Below, piece after piece: positions 46,273-55,960 of a stretch of 64,000 nt of DNA. Under the pieces are notes generated by a model. The model was given only the letters and a program-made list of their open reading frames with translations. It was not told where the DNA came from and made no database searches. How positions within the stretch are numbered: the stretch's first letter is position 1; the number at the start of each line of letters is the position of its first letter. Made by a program: the position numbers and the translations under genes. Origin of the DNA: Methylobacterium sp. J-068 (GTDB lineage Bacteria > Pseudomonadota > Alphaproteobacteria > Rhizobiales > Beijerinckiaceae); the NCBI RefSeq assembly GCF_022829445.1, contig NZ_JAKSXY010000125.1, positions 124,001-188,000 on the forward strand, read 5' to 3'.

Positions 46273-47610
46273 TTAGAGCCGTTGGTCGTTGATACCGGCG
46301 ATGATCAGCGCGATCGAGGTCCAGCCCACGAGGCAGCAGAAGAAGACCACCAGGATCGCGCGGCCGCGCATCGGATAGAGCGAATCGTCCGGCAGCGCCG
46401 GCTCGACGAAGGTGGCGAGGAAGATCTGCTGCTTGCCGGCCGCGACGCGTGCCCGGTCGACGATCAGGTTGGCGGATTCGTTGAGTTTCGTCGCGATGGT
46501 GCGCTCGATCTGCAATTCTTCGTATTCGAGCAGCGCGCGCGTCATGTTGTTGGCTGCGTCGGCACCGTTCGCGCCATCGGTCGTGAGCTGATCCGTGAGC
46601 TTCTTGATCTGCTGGTCGAGGGCGGAGATCAGCGAGACCAGGTTCTGGACGCTGCGGGATTTCTCGTCGAGATTCGAGCCGCGCAGCACGATGAGATCGG
46701 ATTCCGCCTTGTAGCGGTCCTTGCGCATGGCGGCGATCGTGGTCAGCGTCGTCTCGGCCGTCTTCAGCGGGTCGATGATCCCCCAGCGGTTGCGGAAGGT
46801 CTGAAGCGCCACGTGCGCCTTGCGCAGGCGCTCCTGCGCCTTGGTCGCCTCCGTCTCGGCATGGGCGAGCATGTCGGCCTGAGCGCGCCGGGAGATGTCG
46901 TTGATGAGGGTCTCGCTGCGCGCCACGACATCCTTGGCGATGGCCAGCGCATCCTCCGGGGTGAAGGCGCGGACGTAGAGAGTGATGATGCCCGAAATCA
47001 CCTCGATCCGGGCCGAGACGTGCTTGCGCCAATACTTGACCAGTTCCTCGACCGGCTGGTCCGGATCGTAGCGTTCCCAAAAATCCACCTCGCGGCGGGA
47101 GAACATCTTCGAGACATGCAGAGCCTTCTCGACCGCGGAGACCAGGGTCTGGCTCTGGATGTAGTCCTTGACGATGAAGCTGTCCTGGCTGTTGTGCTTC
47201 TGGATCAGGCCGGCGGTGTTCCCGCCCACGGGCGAGCCGGCGCCGCCGCCGGCACTTTCGTCCATCGGCTCGACATTGCCGCGCACGGCGAACTGGGCCG
47301 TCGTGATGTACTGATCCGAGGCGAGAACGTAGAAATACGCCGCGGCCAGCGCGGTCGGCAGGAGCACGAAGACCGCGAATTGCTTGAGAATGCCGCCGAT
47401 GATGTTCTTCGGTCGGGATGCGGGCGGCCGGATGATCGGCAGGCGCCGCCAGTCCAATCGCTCCCGCGTCCGGCGCAACAGCGCCGGTAGGCCGCCGGGC
47501 CGGACCGGGTCGACCGTCTCGGCATTCCGTCGCAGATCCGGCACCGAGCGAAGCGCGAGGTCGATCACCCCACGCAGCCGGTCCGTCTGCTTGACCTCGT
47601 CGACCTTCAT
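46273..47610 (-). CDS. Capsule polysaccharide export inner-membrane protein, KpsE/BexC/CtrB family
   Basis: A 445-residue polysaccharide co-polymerase type protein. A basic cytoplasmic tail (1-70) leads to a first helix (about 74-95), then a periplasmic part with a long coiled-coil (about 245-390), and a second helix near the C-terminus (about 418-440). SDQYITTAQFAVRG and the PALPDDSLYPMRG motif before the last helix are typical of the family. It links the ABC exporter to the outer-membrane channel during capsule export; the ABC genes are not in the window. Confidence 0.88.
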   Translation of the reverse strand: MKVDEVKQTDRLRGVIDLALRSVPDLRRNAETVDPVRPGGLPALLRRTRERLDWRRLPIIRPPASRPKNIIGGILKQFAVFVLLPTALAAAYFYVLASDQYITTAQFAVRGNVEPMDESAGGGAGSPVGGNTAGLIQKHNSQDSFIVKDYIQSQTLVSAVEKALHVSKMFSRREVDFWERYDPDQPVEELVKYWRKHVSARIEVISGIITLYVRAFTPEDALAIAKDVVARSETLINDISRRAQADMLAHAETEATKAQERLRKAHVALQTFRNRWGIIDPLKTAETTLTTIAAMRKDRYKAESDLIVLRGSNLDEKSRSVQNLVSLISALDQQIKKLTDQLTTDGANGADAANNMTRALLEYEELQIERTIATKLNESANLIVDRARVAAGKQQIFLATFVEPALPDDSLYPMRGRAILVVFFCCLVGWTSIALIIAGINDQRL

Positions 47611-47865
47611 CGATTCCTATTCCCGGGGCTCGGCGTGGCCGGGACGCGCGCGCTCACCGCCACGAACCGCGATCCTGGTGGGTCCAAACGACGATGCAAA
47701 TGGTCACGCCTGCGGAGCCCTCTCGACAGCCTGCCGTTGTCCCGCCGAATCCCGTGTTTTTCGGCCCTTTTTAAGGCGCCGCTCTCCGCTTGCCGCGATG
47801 CGAAGAGCGTACCTCACGAGGCGGACGCCGGAAATGCCCGGCGGGGATCTGATGGCGGGGACTTC

Positions 47866-48216
47866 ATGGACAGCAGGACCGGCGAAAGCAAGGACGGGGT
47901 TCGGCCGGGTGCGACACGTGTCCGGCTCGCCCGCTCCAAATTCTCCGAACTCGTGCTCGTCTGCGCGAAATGCGCCAAGCGCCAGGGCCTGAAGAAGGGC
48001 GCCCTGCGCGGCCGGCTCAAGCGCGAACTGAAGGGACGGGCGCTGGCGGGCAAGCCCCGCGTGGTCGAGGTCGGGTGCCTCGGCCCCTGCCCGAAGCACG
48101 CGCTCGCGGTGGCCACCACCGAGAGTTTGGCGAAGCAGCGCATCCACCTCATCGACCCGGAATCGACGCCGGCCCAGACGGTCGACGCCCTGTTTCCCGA
48201 TTTCGGCCCCAAGTGA
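47866..48216 (+). CDS. Small thioredoxin-like [2Fe-2S] protein
   Basis: A 116-residue protein with four cysteines in the order CAKC (Cys33, Cys36) and CLGPC (Cys71, Cys75). This C-x2-C...C-x3-C arrangement with GCLGPCP is that of thioredoxin-like [2Fe-2S] ferredoxins. The surrounding sequence is Lys/Arg-rich. Its redox partner is unknown. ATG 47866 is the first Met before the conserved part. Confidence 0.8.
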   Translation: MDSRTGESKDGVRPGATRVRLARSKFSELVLVCAKCAKRQGLKKGALRGRLKRELKGRALAGKPRVVEVGCLGPCPKHALAVATTESLAKQRIHLIDPESTPAQTVDALFPDFGPK

Positions 48217-48363
48217 TTCCGACAAGCAAGGCACCCTGACAAAGATGCCCGGATACGTGGATCCTCCGACCTAGGACCCGAACGCCCTTGCCTTGAGGCT
48301 CCGGCGCCCGCTAGAGCCGTCCCGGATCGCGCCGGAGGGAACCAGCTTGGACGGGGACGCGCC

Positions 48364-49440
48364 TTGACCGATCCGACGTCCGGCACGGCCCGCACCGCTT
48401 CCGTGCGGGGATGGGGCCGCGCCCTGATGCGCCGGTTGCCGCTCGCCGGCACGCTGCTGGGCCTCGCGCTGGGCACCTGGCTCGTCGCCACGAACGACCT
48501 CGGGGCGATCGCGGATGCCTTCGGCCGGGTCGGCGCCCTCGGCCTGACCGCCATCGTGCTCCTGCGCGTCCTGATCCTGCTCCTCTGCGGGGTGGCCTGG
48601 GGGCAGACCGTCCGGGGGCTCGTGGGCCTGGGACGGGCCGGGTCGGGCGCCTTCCTGATCCTGCGCTTCGTGCGCGAGGGCATCAACGTGTTGCTGCCCG
48701 TGGCCTCCGTCGGCGGCGACGTGGTCGGCGGGCGCCTGCTGACCTTCTGGGGGGCCACGGGCGCCCTGGCGGCCGCCTCCATCATGGTGGACATGCTGTT
48801 CCAGGCCGGCACGCAGGCCGCCTTCGCCCTCCTCGGGGTCGGGCTGCTGCTGCAGGTCAGTGGCGAGGCCGCGCACGCCCTCGCGATCTGGGTCCTGCGC
48901 GCGCTGGCCGTCACCGCGCTCCTCCTGGCGGCATTCCTGGCAGCCCAGCGCAGCCCCGGCGTTCGGGCGGCGGCCCGGCGCGCGCTCGCCTGGGGTCGCC
49001 GGACCCTGCGCGGTGGCGGCACCGACCCGGCGCCGGGCGGCGGCGTCTACGACGCGCTCGACGCGGTCTGGGCCCCTGGCCGGAGTGGGCATCTCGCCGC
49101 CTCGGTCCTGCTGCACCTCGCGGCCTGGCTGATCGGGGCCGTCGAGATCGGGATCGCTCTGGCCTGCATCGGAAACCACTCCGTCGGTGTCGCCGAGATC
49201 CTCATCATCGAGGCGCTGAGCCAGGCCATCAAGTCGGCGGCCTTCCCGGTTCCGAGCGGCCTCGGGGTGCAGGAGGGCGGCTTCGTACTCCTCGGCGGGC
49301 TGTTCGGCATCGATGCCGGTACGGCACTCGCCCTCTCCCTGGTCAAGCGCGTGCCGGATGTGGTGCTCGGATTGCCGGCGCTGATCCTCTGGCAGATGAT
49401 CGAGGCGCGGCGCGGCACGATCCTGCCGCCGCAAGGATAG
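48364..49440 (+). CDS. HpnL-like membrane protein (lysylphosphatidylglycerol synthase TM family)
   Basis: A 358-residue integral membrane protein with about eight helices and no catalytic soluble domain. LLPVASVGGDVVGGRLLTFWGATG and the near-C-terminal SAAFPVPSGLGVQEGGFVLLGGLFG are the hallmarks of the HpnL group of the UPF0104/LPG-synthase TM family, associated with hopanoid biosynthesis. Hopanoids are abundant in Methylobacterium-type bacteria. No other hpn gene is in the window, so the role is inferred. TTG 48364 with ACGGGGA upstream is the assumed start. Confidence 0.75.
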   Translation: MTDPTSGTARTASVRGWGRALMRRLPLAGTLLGLALGTWLVATNDLGAIADAFGRVGALGLTAIVLLRVLILLLCGVAWGQTVRGLVGLGRAGSGAFLILRFVREGINVLLPVASVGGDVVGGRLLTFWGATGALAAASIMVDMLFQAGTQAAFALLGVGLLLQVSGEAAHALAIWVLRALAVTALLLAAFLAAQRSPGVRAAARRALAWGRRTLRGGGTDPAPGGGVYDALDAVWAPGRSGHLAASVLLHLAAWLIGAVEIGIALACIGNHSVGVAEILIIEALSQAIKSAAFPVPSGLGVQEGGFVLLGGLFGIDAGTALALSLVKRVPDVVLGLPALILWQMIEARRGTILPPQG

Positions 49441-49448
49441 GCGGGCGC

Positions 49449-50393
49449 ATGGCCCGATCCGCGCGGCCCGGCGCCTCCGAGACCAATGTCCCTGGAAGCG
49501 TCCCCGAAGGGAGTGTCCTGGCCAGCCTCGTCCCCGTCGCGGCTCTCGTGGCCAGCATGGTTTCGCTGAGCGTCGGCACCTCGTTCGCCAAGCACCTGTT
49601 CGGGACGGTGGGCGCGGAGGGCACGACGGCCCTGCGGGTCGGCCTTGCGGCGCTGATCCTCGTCGTCCTGTGGCGCCCCTGGCGCCTCGGCCTGAGCCGG
49701 CGCGATCGCGGCGCGCTCCTCCTTTACGGTGCCGTGCTGGGCGCCATGAACCTCCTCTTCTACCTGTCCCTTAGGACGATCCCCCTCGGCCTCGCCATCG
49801 CCATCGAGTTCTCCGGCCCCCTGACGCTCGCCCTCGCCGCATCGCGAAAGATCGTCGATTTCGTCTGGATCGGCTGCGCGGTACTGGGACTGGCGCTGCT
49901 GCTGCCGGTGAGCGGCCTGTCCAGCGGGCTCGACCCCGTGGGTGTCGCCTGCGCGCTCGCGGCCGCCCTGTGCTGGGCGCTCTACATCGTCTGCGGCCAG
50001 CGCGTCGGCCATCTCCACGGCGGACGGGCGGTCGCCCTCGGCATGTCGGTGGCGGCCGTGGTGGTGCTGCCCTTCGGGATCGCGAGCGCGGGCGCGGCCT
50101 TGCTCGACCCGGCGATCCTCGCCTTCGGCCTCGGCGTCGCGGCGCTCTCCAGCGCCCTGCCCTATTCCCTGGAGATGGTCGCCCTGAAGCGCCTGCCCAA
50201 GCAGAGCTTCGGCGTGCTCCTGAGCCTCGAGCCCGCCATCGGCTCGCTGGCCGGCCTCGCCATCCTCGGTGAGCGCCTGAGCCCGACCGAGTGGTTCGCC
50301 ATCGCCTGCATCGTCGTGGCGTCGGTGGGCAACACGGTGAGCACGCATCGCAGCCGCGCGGCGGCCACGCCGATCCCAACGCTTCCGGCCTGA
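49449..50393 (+). CDS. EamA/RhtA-type exporter
   Basis: A 314-residue transporter of the drug/metabolite superfamily with ten predicted helices in two EamA repeats. FSGPLTLALAASRK after the first repeat and PYSLEMVALKRLPKQSFGVLLSLEPAIGSLAG in the second are characteristic of the RhtA (threonine/homoserine exporter) group. Substrate not established. It starts eight bases after the HpnL-like gene and ends two bases before the convergent MFS gene. Confidence 0.85.
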   Translation: MARSARPGASETNVPGSVPEGSVLASLVPVAALVASMVSLSVGTSFAKHLFGTVGAEGTTALRVGLAALILVVLWRPWRLGLSRRDRGALLLYGAVLGAMNLLFYLSLRTIPLGLAIAIEFSGPLTLALAASRKIVDFVWIGCAVLGLALLLPVSGLSSGLDPVGVACALAAALCWALYIVCGQRVGHLHGGRAVALGMSVAAVVVLPFGIASAGAALLDPAILAFGLGVAALSSALPYSLEMVALKRLPKQSFGVLLSLEPAIGSLAGLAILGERLSPTEWFAIACIVVASVGNTVSTHRSRAAATPIPTLPA

Positions 50394-50395
50394 AA

Positions 50396-51652
50396 TCAGG
50401 TTTTGGGGGCAGCCGCGCCGATGCCCGGGCCGAGATGACGCGACAGAAGGAGGACGAGTGGAACGGCGGCGAGGGCGGTCGCGGCGGCGGCCACCATCGC
50501 GACGCGCGGCCCGGCGGCATCCCCGATGCTGCCGTAGAGCAGTGGGGCAGCCAGGGCACTGCCACCCAGGGTCCAGGTGTAGAACACCGCGAAGGCCTTC
50601 TCGACCCGGCCGCCCGGCGCCAGTTCCGGCACCGTGCCGTACAGCACCGAGGATGTCCCGTTGAGCACGATTCCGAGCAGCGGCAGGACGACGAGCGCGG
50701 GCAGCAGCGGAAGCGCGATCACGGCGAGGATCGCGACCGCCGTGCCGGTCTCGGTCAGGACGACGGTCCGGGTCACGCCGAGGCGTTCGCCGAGCCGGCC
50801 GCAGACCGCCTTGCCCAGCGCTCCGCCGATGAAGACGGCCGAGAGCGCGAAGCCGACCGTGGTCAGCGCAGCGCCCTTCTCCTGCAGCAGGAACGGCAGG
50901 TACAGCAGGAAGGCCGGGCGCGCGGCGTTGTCGAGGATACCGATGGCGACGAGCAGACGAAATCCGGTTCGCCCGGTCTCGGCCGTCTGACCATGTGGGG
51001 TGCCGCGCGAGGCCGTGGCGTGGGCAGCGCCGGGTGAAGCAGGATCACGCGGTAGCAGCCGGAAGGCTGCCAGCGCGACGGCCAGCCCCAGGGCGGCGAT
51101 CAGCCAGAGGGCCGAGCGCCAATCCATCTGCGTCATCAACAGGCCGATGAGAGGCGGCACGCTGGCTTTGCCGAGATCCCCGGTGAAGTTGTAGGTGCCG
51201 AGCGGACCCCGGGCGGAGCGCCCGTAGGTCCGGGCGATCACCGCCGAGGCCAGGGGGTGCTGCGTGGCGCTGCCGGCGCCTCCGAGGGTCAGCGCGATGC
51301 AGAGTCCGACGAGGCTGCCCGAGGCGCCGGCGAGCCCGTATCCGCCGGCGCTGAGCAGGGTGCCGAGCACCAGCACCGTTCGGGCGCCCAAGTGCTCCGC
51401 GAGGCGGCTCGCCGGCATCTGAAGAGCAGCGAGCGCGCCGTTGTAGAGGCTTCGCAGCAGCGCGAGGGCCGCGTAGCCCAGGGCGAATTCCGCCTGCCAG
51501 ACCGGCAGGAGCACGTAGATCAGATCCGTGTAGCCGTCATGCAGGGCGTGATTGATGCCCAAGGCCACCATCGTGCGCCCCGCCTCCGGGGCGGGCGCCT
51601 GCACGATGGCCGAAGGTGGGCGTGGCGACGCGAGGTCCGTTGCTGGCGGCAT
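50396..51652 (-). CDS. MFS transporter, Fsr (fosmidomycin-resistance-like) group
   Basis: A 418-residue major facilitator with 12 predicted helices. The first helix contains ALGINHALHDGYTDLIYVLLPVW, matching the Fsr-type signature (an HxxHDxYT element close to helix 1), and LGGAGSATQHPLASA is typical of the same group. Substrates of such proteins range from antibiotics to metals; none can be assigned here. A LysR regulator is divergently encoded about 93 bases away, and may control it. Confidence 0.82.
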   Translation of the reverse strand: MPPATDLASPRPPSAIVQAPAPEAGRTMVALGINHALHDGYTDLIYVLLPVWQAEFALGYAALALLRSLYNGALAALQMPASRLAEHLGARTVLVLGTLLSAGGYGLAGASGSLVGLCIALTLGGAGSATQHPLASAVIARTYGRSARGPLGTYNFTGDLGKASVPPLIGLLMTQMDWRSALWLIAALGLAVALAAFRLLPRDPASPGAAHATASRGTPHGQTAETGRTGFRLLVAIGILDNAARPAFLLYLPFLLQEKGAALTTVGFALSAVFIGGALGKAVCGRLGERLGVTRTVVLTETGTAVAILAVIALPLLPALVVLPLLGIVLNGTSSVLYGTVPELAPGGRVEKAFAVFYTWTLGGSALAAPLLYGSIGDAAGPRVAMVAAAATALAAVPLVLLLSRHLGPGIGAAAPKT

Positions 51653-51745
51653 GCGGCATCCTTCTCGATTGCCGGCACAGGATCGCGCCCTCGTCCGCCG
51701 CTGACAAACGCCTTATGCTGACGCTCGCGTGAGGAAATCTGACCC

Positions 51746-52630
51746 GTGCTGCGCCGCCTGCCACCCCTGAACGCCCTGAAGGCCTTCGAGGCCGCGGGCC
51801 GGCACGCCAGCTTCACGCGCGCCGCCGAGGAACTTCGCGTCACCCACGGCGCGGTCAGCCGGCACGTGCAGGCCCTCGAAGCGTGGCTCGGACTGCCGCT
51901 CTTCGAGCGACACAACCGGCGCGTCGTCCTGACGGAGGCCGGCCGCACTTACCTCGCGGAGATCGGCGCCGCGCTCGACCGCATCGCGCTGGCGACGGTG
52001 CGCCAGGTGGAGCGCGGACGGCCGCGCCTGCTGCGCCTGAACGTCCTGGCGACCTTCACCCTGCGCTGGCTGATTCCCCGCCTGTCCGCCTTCCAGCGCG
52101 CCAACCCGTCCGTCGAGGTTCGGCTGACCACCTCGAACGTGCCGCTGGCAAACCTGATGGAGCCCTTCGATGTGGCCATTCGCGGCGGCCCGGACGTGCG
52201 GCCCGGTCACATCGCGCAGCCGTTCCTGACGGAGCGGCGCATTCCGGTGTGCAGCCCGGCCCTGCTGGAACGCCTGCCCCTCGATGAACCGGGGCATTTG
52301 CGGAATCACACGCTGCTCCACGCGGCGACGCTGCCGCAGGTCTGGCCGCAATGGCTTCAGGCGGCCGGCGTGCCGGGCCTGCAGCCGCGGGCCTCGGTCA
52401 CGCTGGAGCACTTCTATCTCACCCTGCAGGCCGCGCTCGATGGGCTCGGCGTGGCGATGGGTCCCGAGCGGCTGATCGCCGACGACGTCGAGGCCGGCCG
52501 GCTGACGCGCCCCTTCACCGGTCCATCGCTGCCGGCACGGAGCTACTACACCTATGTTCCGGAACTCCGGGCGGAGGATCCGTCCATCCGCGCCTTCTGC
52601 ACGTGGCTCGTCGACAGCGCGAAGTCGTGA
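51746..52630 (+). CDS. LysR-family regulator, GcvA type
   Basis: A 294-residue LysR protein. The winged helix-turn-helix (residues 1-60) has the form RLPPLNALKAFEAAGRHASFTRAAEELRVTHGAVSRHVQALE typical of the GcvA/AmpR subgroup (seen here in the pieces FTRAAEELRVTHGAVSRH and LFERHNRRVVLT). The effector domain follows from about 90. GTG 51746 has GAGGAA at good spacing. It is divergent from the Fsr-like MFS gene, so that gene is the obvious candidate target. Confidence 0.9.
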   Translation: MLRRLPPLNALKAFEAAGRHASFTRAAEELRVTHGAVSRHVQALEAWLGLPLFERHNRRVVLTEAGRTYLAEIGAALDRIALATVRQVERGRPRLLRLNVLATFTLRWLIPRLSAFQRANPSVEVRLTTSNVPLANLMEPFDVAIRGGPDVRPGHIAQPFLTERRIPVCSPALLERLPLDEPGHLRNHTLLHAATLPQVWPQWLQAAGVPGLQPRASVTLEHFYLTLQAALDGLGVAMGPERLIADDVEAGRLTRPFTGPSLPARSYYTYVPELRAEDPSIRAFCTWLVDSAKS

Positions 52631-52652
52631 TGCAAACCGGTCTTCACACCAA

Positions 52653-52726
52653 ACCTCGATGAGCATGCCTCATCGAGGTCTGCCCGCGCGACCGCGCGGC
52701 GGCGGGCGTCCGCCGAACCTCAATGA
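52653..52726. repeat. Second intergenic repeat family, copy D (3' of lysR)
   Basis: Left hairpin is perfect over 10 bp: CCTCGATGAG (52654-52663), loop CATGC, CTCATCGAGG (52669-52678). A GC-rich middle and a right end ACCTCAATGAA follow. Homologous to 33414-33481, with about six extra bases in the middle. Confidence 0.75.
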
Positions 52727-52788
52727 AATCGTCGCGCGCGGTGTCCGCGACGAAGGCTGCTGGCCCGGTCGCGTGCGATCGAACGAGT

Positions 52789-52818
52789 GCCCGTTCGCGA
52801 GAACGCTCGCGAACGGGC
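52789..52818. terminator. Strong hairpin between lysR and the flavoprotein gene
   Basis: Perfect 13-bp stem GCCCGTTCGCGAG (52789-52801) with CTCGCGAACGGGC (52806-52818) and an AACG loop, between convergent genes. No T-run, so it may be a terminator or a regulator site. Confidence 0.55.
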
Positions 52819-52899
52819 GAGGTAGGGTGCCGTGACGCGGATGGAGCGCACGTTATCTCGACAGGCCGGACAGGATTTCGGCGCGTCGTCTTCGCCCGT

Positions 52900-54312
52900 T
52901 CATGTTCCGGGGCGGTCGGCTTCGAGGCTCGTCACGATCGCCTCCAGGGCGGTCTTCAGCCCCTCCTCCACGGTCGGGTGGTAGAAGGGGCGGTCGAGAA
53001 GGGCTCCGGCCGTCAGGCCGTCCTCGATCGCGAATGCGAGGATCTGGGCGAGGTGCTCGCAGGCGGGCCCGAACATCTCGGCCCCCTTGAGGCGGCCCGC
53101 GCGGTCGGCGTGCAGGCGCAGGGCGCCCTCGTTCTCGCCCTGGACCCGGGCGCGGCCCTGGTCGCCGAAATTCACCGTGCCGAGAACGAGGCCGGCATCC
53201 TCCGGATCGTAGGGTTCACCGACGCTCGCGGCCTGTGGCTCGGTGAACACCATCGTGAGGTTGGTCCAGCGGCGCGGGGCCTCGATCGCGGGGGGGCCGG
53301 CCGCCGCCAGGCGGGCGGCGTTGGCGCCCGCGATGCCGCCCTGGCGCGCGGCCTCATGCAGGATGGGGCGGTCCGCATTCGCGTCGCCCGCGATGAGGAT
53401 GTTGGCGCCCCGGCACAGGAGCGAGCGGGGATCGAAGTCGGGCAGGCCGTCGTCGTCGAGGGCGAGCCCGGTCCTGTCCAGCCCGAGATCCGCCAGGTTC
53501 GGCGGGCGGCCGGCCGCCGAGAGGACCCGCGCGAAGGCGCCGGAGCGGGTCTCCCCCGTGGCGTCCCGCCAGTGCAGGCGCACGCCGTCACCCTCGGCCT
53601 CGCCCGCCGTGACCTGCGCGCCGAGATACAGGGTGATCTCGGCACCGAAGATCCGCGCGGCCTGCTCCGCGAGGCCGGGATCGCGCAGGGAGGCGAGGTG
53701 CGTGCCGGAATCGAACAGCGTCACGGCGACGCCGAGGCGGGCCATCGCCTGCGCCAGTTCGATGCCCACCGCGCCGCCGCCCAGCACCGCCAGGGAGATG
53801 GGCAGGTCCGCGATCTCGAACAGCGTGTCGGTGGTGAGCACGCGCTCCCCGAGGCCACGCAGGGGCTCGGGCACGGCGGGGCTCGACCCCGTGGCGACGA
53901 TCGCGGCGCGGAAGCGCAGGTGGATGTGCTCATCGACCGCGAGCGTGTCGGGACCGGCGAAGCGGGCGCGGCCCTCGATGCGCATATCGTGAGGGATGCG
54001 CGCCACCCCCTCCCGGACACCCGCCACGAAGTGGTCGCGCTCGCGCCGGACCCGCGCCAGGACCGCGCGGCCATCGACGCGCACCGGACCGGCCTGGATT
54101 CCGAACCGCTCGGCCCGGCGCGCCGCATGCGCGGCGTTGCCGGCGGTGATCAACAGCTTCGAGGGCATGCAGCCGACGCGGGCGCAGGTGGTGCCGCCGG
54201 GGCCGGCCTCGATCAGCACGGTGTCGGCCCCGCCCTCGCGGGCGGCGCGGAAGGCCGCCAGACCGGCGGTGCCGGCTCCGATCACCGCGACGTCACAGGT
54301 TCGCTCGCGCAT
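52900..54312 (-). CDS. Dihydrolipoamide-dehydrogenase-like pyridine nucleotide-disulfide oxidoreductase
   Basis: A 470-residue class I flavoprotein. The FAD motif is VAVIGAGTAGLAA (8-20), the redox-active disulfide is Cys43-ARVG-Cys48 in TTCARVGCMPSK, the NAD(P)H motif is LAVLGGGAVGIELA, and the C-terminal FYHPTVEE carries the catalytic His445-Glu pair. It is not next to 2-oxoacid dehydrogenase genes, and TCARVGC replaces the usual TCLNVGC, so it is more likely an Lpd-like or mercuric-reductase-like enzyme of other function than the E3 of a known complex. ATG 54312 has GAGG upstream. Confidence 0.88.
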   Translation of the reverse strand: MRERTCDVAVIGAGTAGLAAFRAAREGGADTVLIEAGPGGTTCARVGCMPSKLLITAGNAAHAARRAERFGIQAGPVRVDGRAVLARVRRERDHFVAGVREGVARIPHDMRIEGRARFAGPDTLAVDEHIHLRFRAAIVATGSSPAVPEPLRGLGERVLTTDTLFEIADLPISLAVLGGGAVGIELAQAMARLGVAVTLFDSGTHLASLRDPGLAEQAARIFGAEITLYLGAQVTAGEAEGDGVRLHWRDATGETRSGAFARVLSAAGRPPNLADLGLDRTGLALDDDGLPDFDPRSLLCRGANILIAGDANADRPILHEAARQGGIAGANAARLAAAGPPAIEAPRRWTNLTMVFTEPQAASVGEPYDPEDAGLVLGTVNFGDQGRARVQGENEGALRLHADRAGRLKGAEMFGPACEHLAQILAFAIEDGLTAGALLDRPFYHPTVEEGLKTALEAIVTSLEADRPGT

Positions 54313-54392
54313 CGCCTCGGGCCCTCGGGTTGGTGCGGTCGCGGGCCAACCCGGCCCTTTGGGCGAACGTTCCGCGTCGCGACGCGCCTGCG

Positions 54393-55055
54393 TCAGTCGG
54401 GCTCGGTGAGCAGACTCTCGACGAAGGACGTCAGGCCGGTGCGGCGGGCGCGCTTCAGGCGCTCGGCGATGAGGATGCCTTCGAGCGAGCGGAAGGCGTC
54501 GTCGAGATCGTCGTTGACGATGACGTAATCGTACTCGCTCCAGCGCTGGATCTCGAGGCGGGCGTTGGCGAGGCGCTTCTCGATGGTGTCCGGCGAATCC
54601 TCGGCCCGGCGCTCCAGGCGGTGGCGCAACTCGGCGAGCGACGGCGGCAGGATGAACACCGTGACCACGTCGTCGGTGAGCTTGGAGCGAACCTGCCGGG
54701 TGCCCTGGTAGTCGATGTCGAAGATCATGTCCCGGCCGGCGCCGAGCACCTTCTCCACGGGGCGGCGCGGCGTGCCGTAGAAATTGCCGTGCACCTCCGC
54801 CCATTCGAGCAGGTTGTCGGCGGCGCGCAGCGCGTCGAAGGCCTCGCGGTCGATGAAGGTGTAGTGCTTGCCGTCGATCTCCGAGGGGCGGCGCTGGCGC
54901 GTCGTCACCGAGATCGAGAGGTCGAGGCCCCATTTCGGATCGGCCGCCACGGCGCGCGTCAGCGTGGTCTTGCCCGCGCCGGAGGGCGAGGACAGGATGA
55001 GGATGAACCCGCGCCGCCCGATGGTCGTGGCATTCCCCTGCACAACGGCCTGCAT
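54393..55055 (-). CDS. gmk: Guanylate kinase
   Basis: A 220-residue guanylate kinase, phosphorylating GMP to GDP. The P-loop SSPSGAGKTT is at residues 22-31, the GMP-binding TTRQRRPSEIDGKHYTF and FYGTPRRPVE segments are intact, and DIDYQGTRQV follows. ATG 55055 is chosen; TTG 55064 would overlap the upstream gene's end region less well with a ribosome site. Downstream of yicC, as usual in alphaproteobacteria. Confidence 0.95.
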   Translation of the reverse strand: MQAVVQGNATTIGRRGFILILSSPSGAGKTTLTRAVAADPKWGLDLSISVTTRQRRPSEIDGKHYTFIDREAFDALRAADNLLEWAEVHGNFYGTPRRPVEKVLGAGRDMIFDIDYQGTRQVRSKLTDDVVTVFILPPSLAELRHRLERRAEDSPDTIEKRLANARLEIQRWSEYDYVIVNDDLDDAFRSLEGILIAERLKRARRTGLTSFVESLLTEPD

Positions 55056-55067
55056 CTTCGACAAAAC

Positions 55068-55946
55068 CTACTCGACGTTCTGAACCTGCTCCCGGAATTG
55101 CTCCACCACGGCCTTCAAGTCGAGTCCGATCCGCGAGAGCGCGATGTCGTTGGCCTTCGCGCACAGGGTATTGGCCTCGCGCCCGAGCTCCTGGGCCAGG
55201 AAATCGAGCTTGCGGCCGATGGCGCCCCCGGCGGCCAGGAGTTCGGCCGCGCTGGCGAGATGGGCCTGGAGCCGGTCGAGTTCCTCGCGCACGTCGGCCT
55301 TGGCGGCCAGCAGCACCGCTTCCTGGTGCAGGCGGGCGGGGTCGAGGCCGCCGGCCTCCACGAGGCTCGCGACCGCGGCGGCGAGGCGCGCCTTCACCGC
55401 CTCGGGCTTGCGCGCCGGGCAGGCTTCCGCAGCGGCGGTGAAGCGGGCCATCTCGGTGAGCTGGCCCTCGATCACGCCCCGAAGCGCGCGCCCCTCGGCG
55501 CGGCGCGCTTCCACGAGGTCGGCCACCAGCCGGACCACGCCCTCGGCGAGATCGCGGGCGAGCGCCTCCGTGTCGGCGCCCGGCTCTTCGTCGGCCTCGA
55601 TCACGCCCCGGACGGCGAGCAGCCCGTCGAGGGTGGCGGGGGCCAGGCCCTCCGGGCGCGGCACGCGCGCGACGGCGGCGGCGAGATCCGCCAGCAGGGC
55701 CTCGTTGACGCGCACCCGGGGCGCCGCCTCGGGGCGGGTGAGGGAGAGGTTGAGCTGGCACTGGCCCCGCGACAGGGTCTTCTGGAGGGCGGTGCGGGCG
55801 ACCTCGCCGACGGCGTCGTAGCCGCTCGGCACGCGCAGGCGCACGTCGAGGCCGCGCCCGTTCACACTGCGAACCTCCCAGGCCCATTGCACCGGCCCGG
55901 TGCTGCCGGCGGCGCGGGCGAAGCCCGTCATGCTGGAGAGGATCAT
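55068..55946 (-). CDS. YicC-family endoribonuclease
   Basis: A 292-residue YicC/YloC protein. The N-terminal MTGFARA motif, the EVRSVNGRGLDVRLRVP segment, and the C-terminal KLDFLAQELGREANTLCAKANDIALSRIGLDLK signature (recognisable in pieces such as LDFLAQELGREANT) are all present. Recent work on the family indicates an endoribonuclease activity. It lies between mltG and gmk in a single run; 12 bases separate it from gmk. Confidence 0.93.
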   Translation of the reverse strand: MILSSMTGFARAAGSTGPVQWAWEVRSVNGRGLDVRLRVPSGYDAVGEVARTALQKTLSRGQCQLNLSLTRPEAAPRVRVNEALLADLAAAVARVPRPEGLAPATLDGLLAVRGVIEADEEPGADTEALARDLAEGVVRLVADLVEARRAEGRALRGVIEGQLTEMARFTAAAEACPARKPEAVKARLAAAVASLVEAGGLDPARLHQEAVLLAAKADVREELDRLQAHLASAAELLAAGGAIGRKLDFLAQELGREANTLCAKANDIALSRIGLDLKAVVEQFREQVQNVE

Positions 55947-55960
55947 GGGGCTCCGATCGT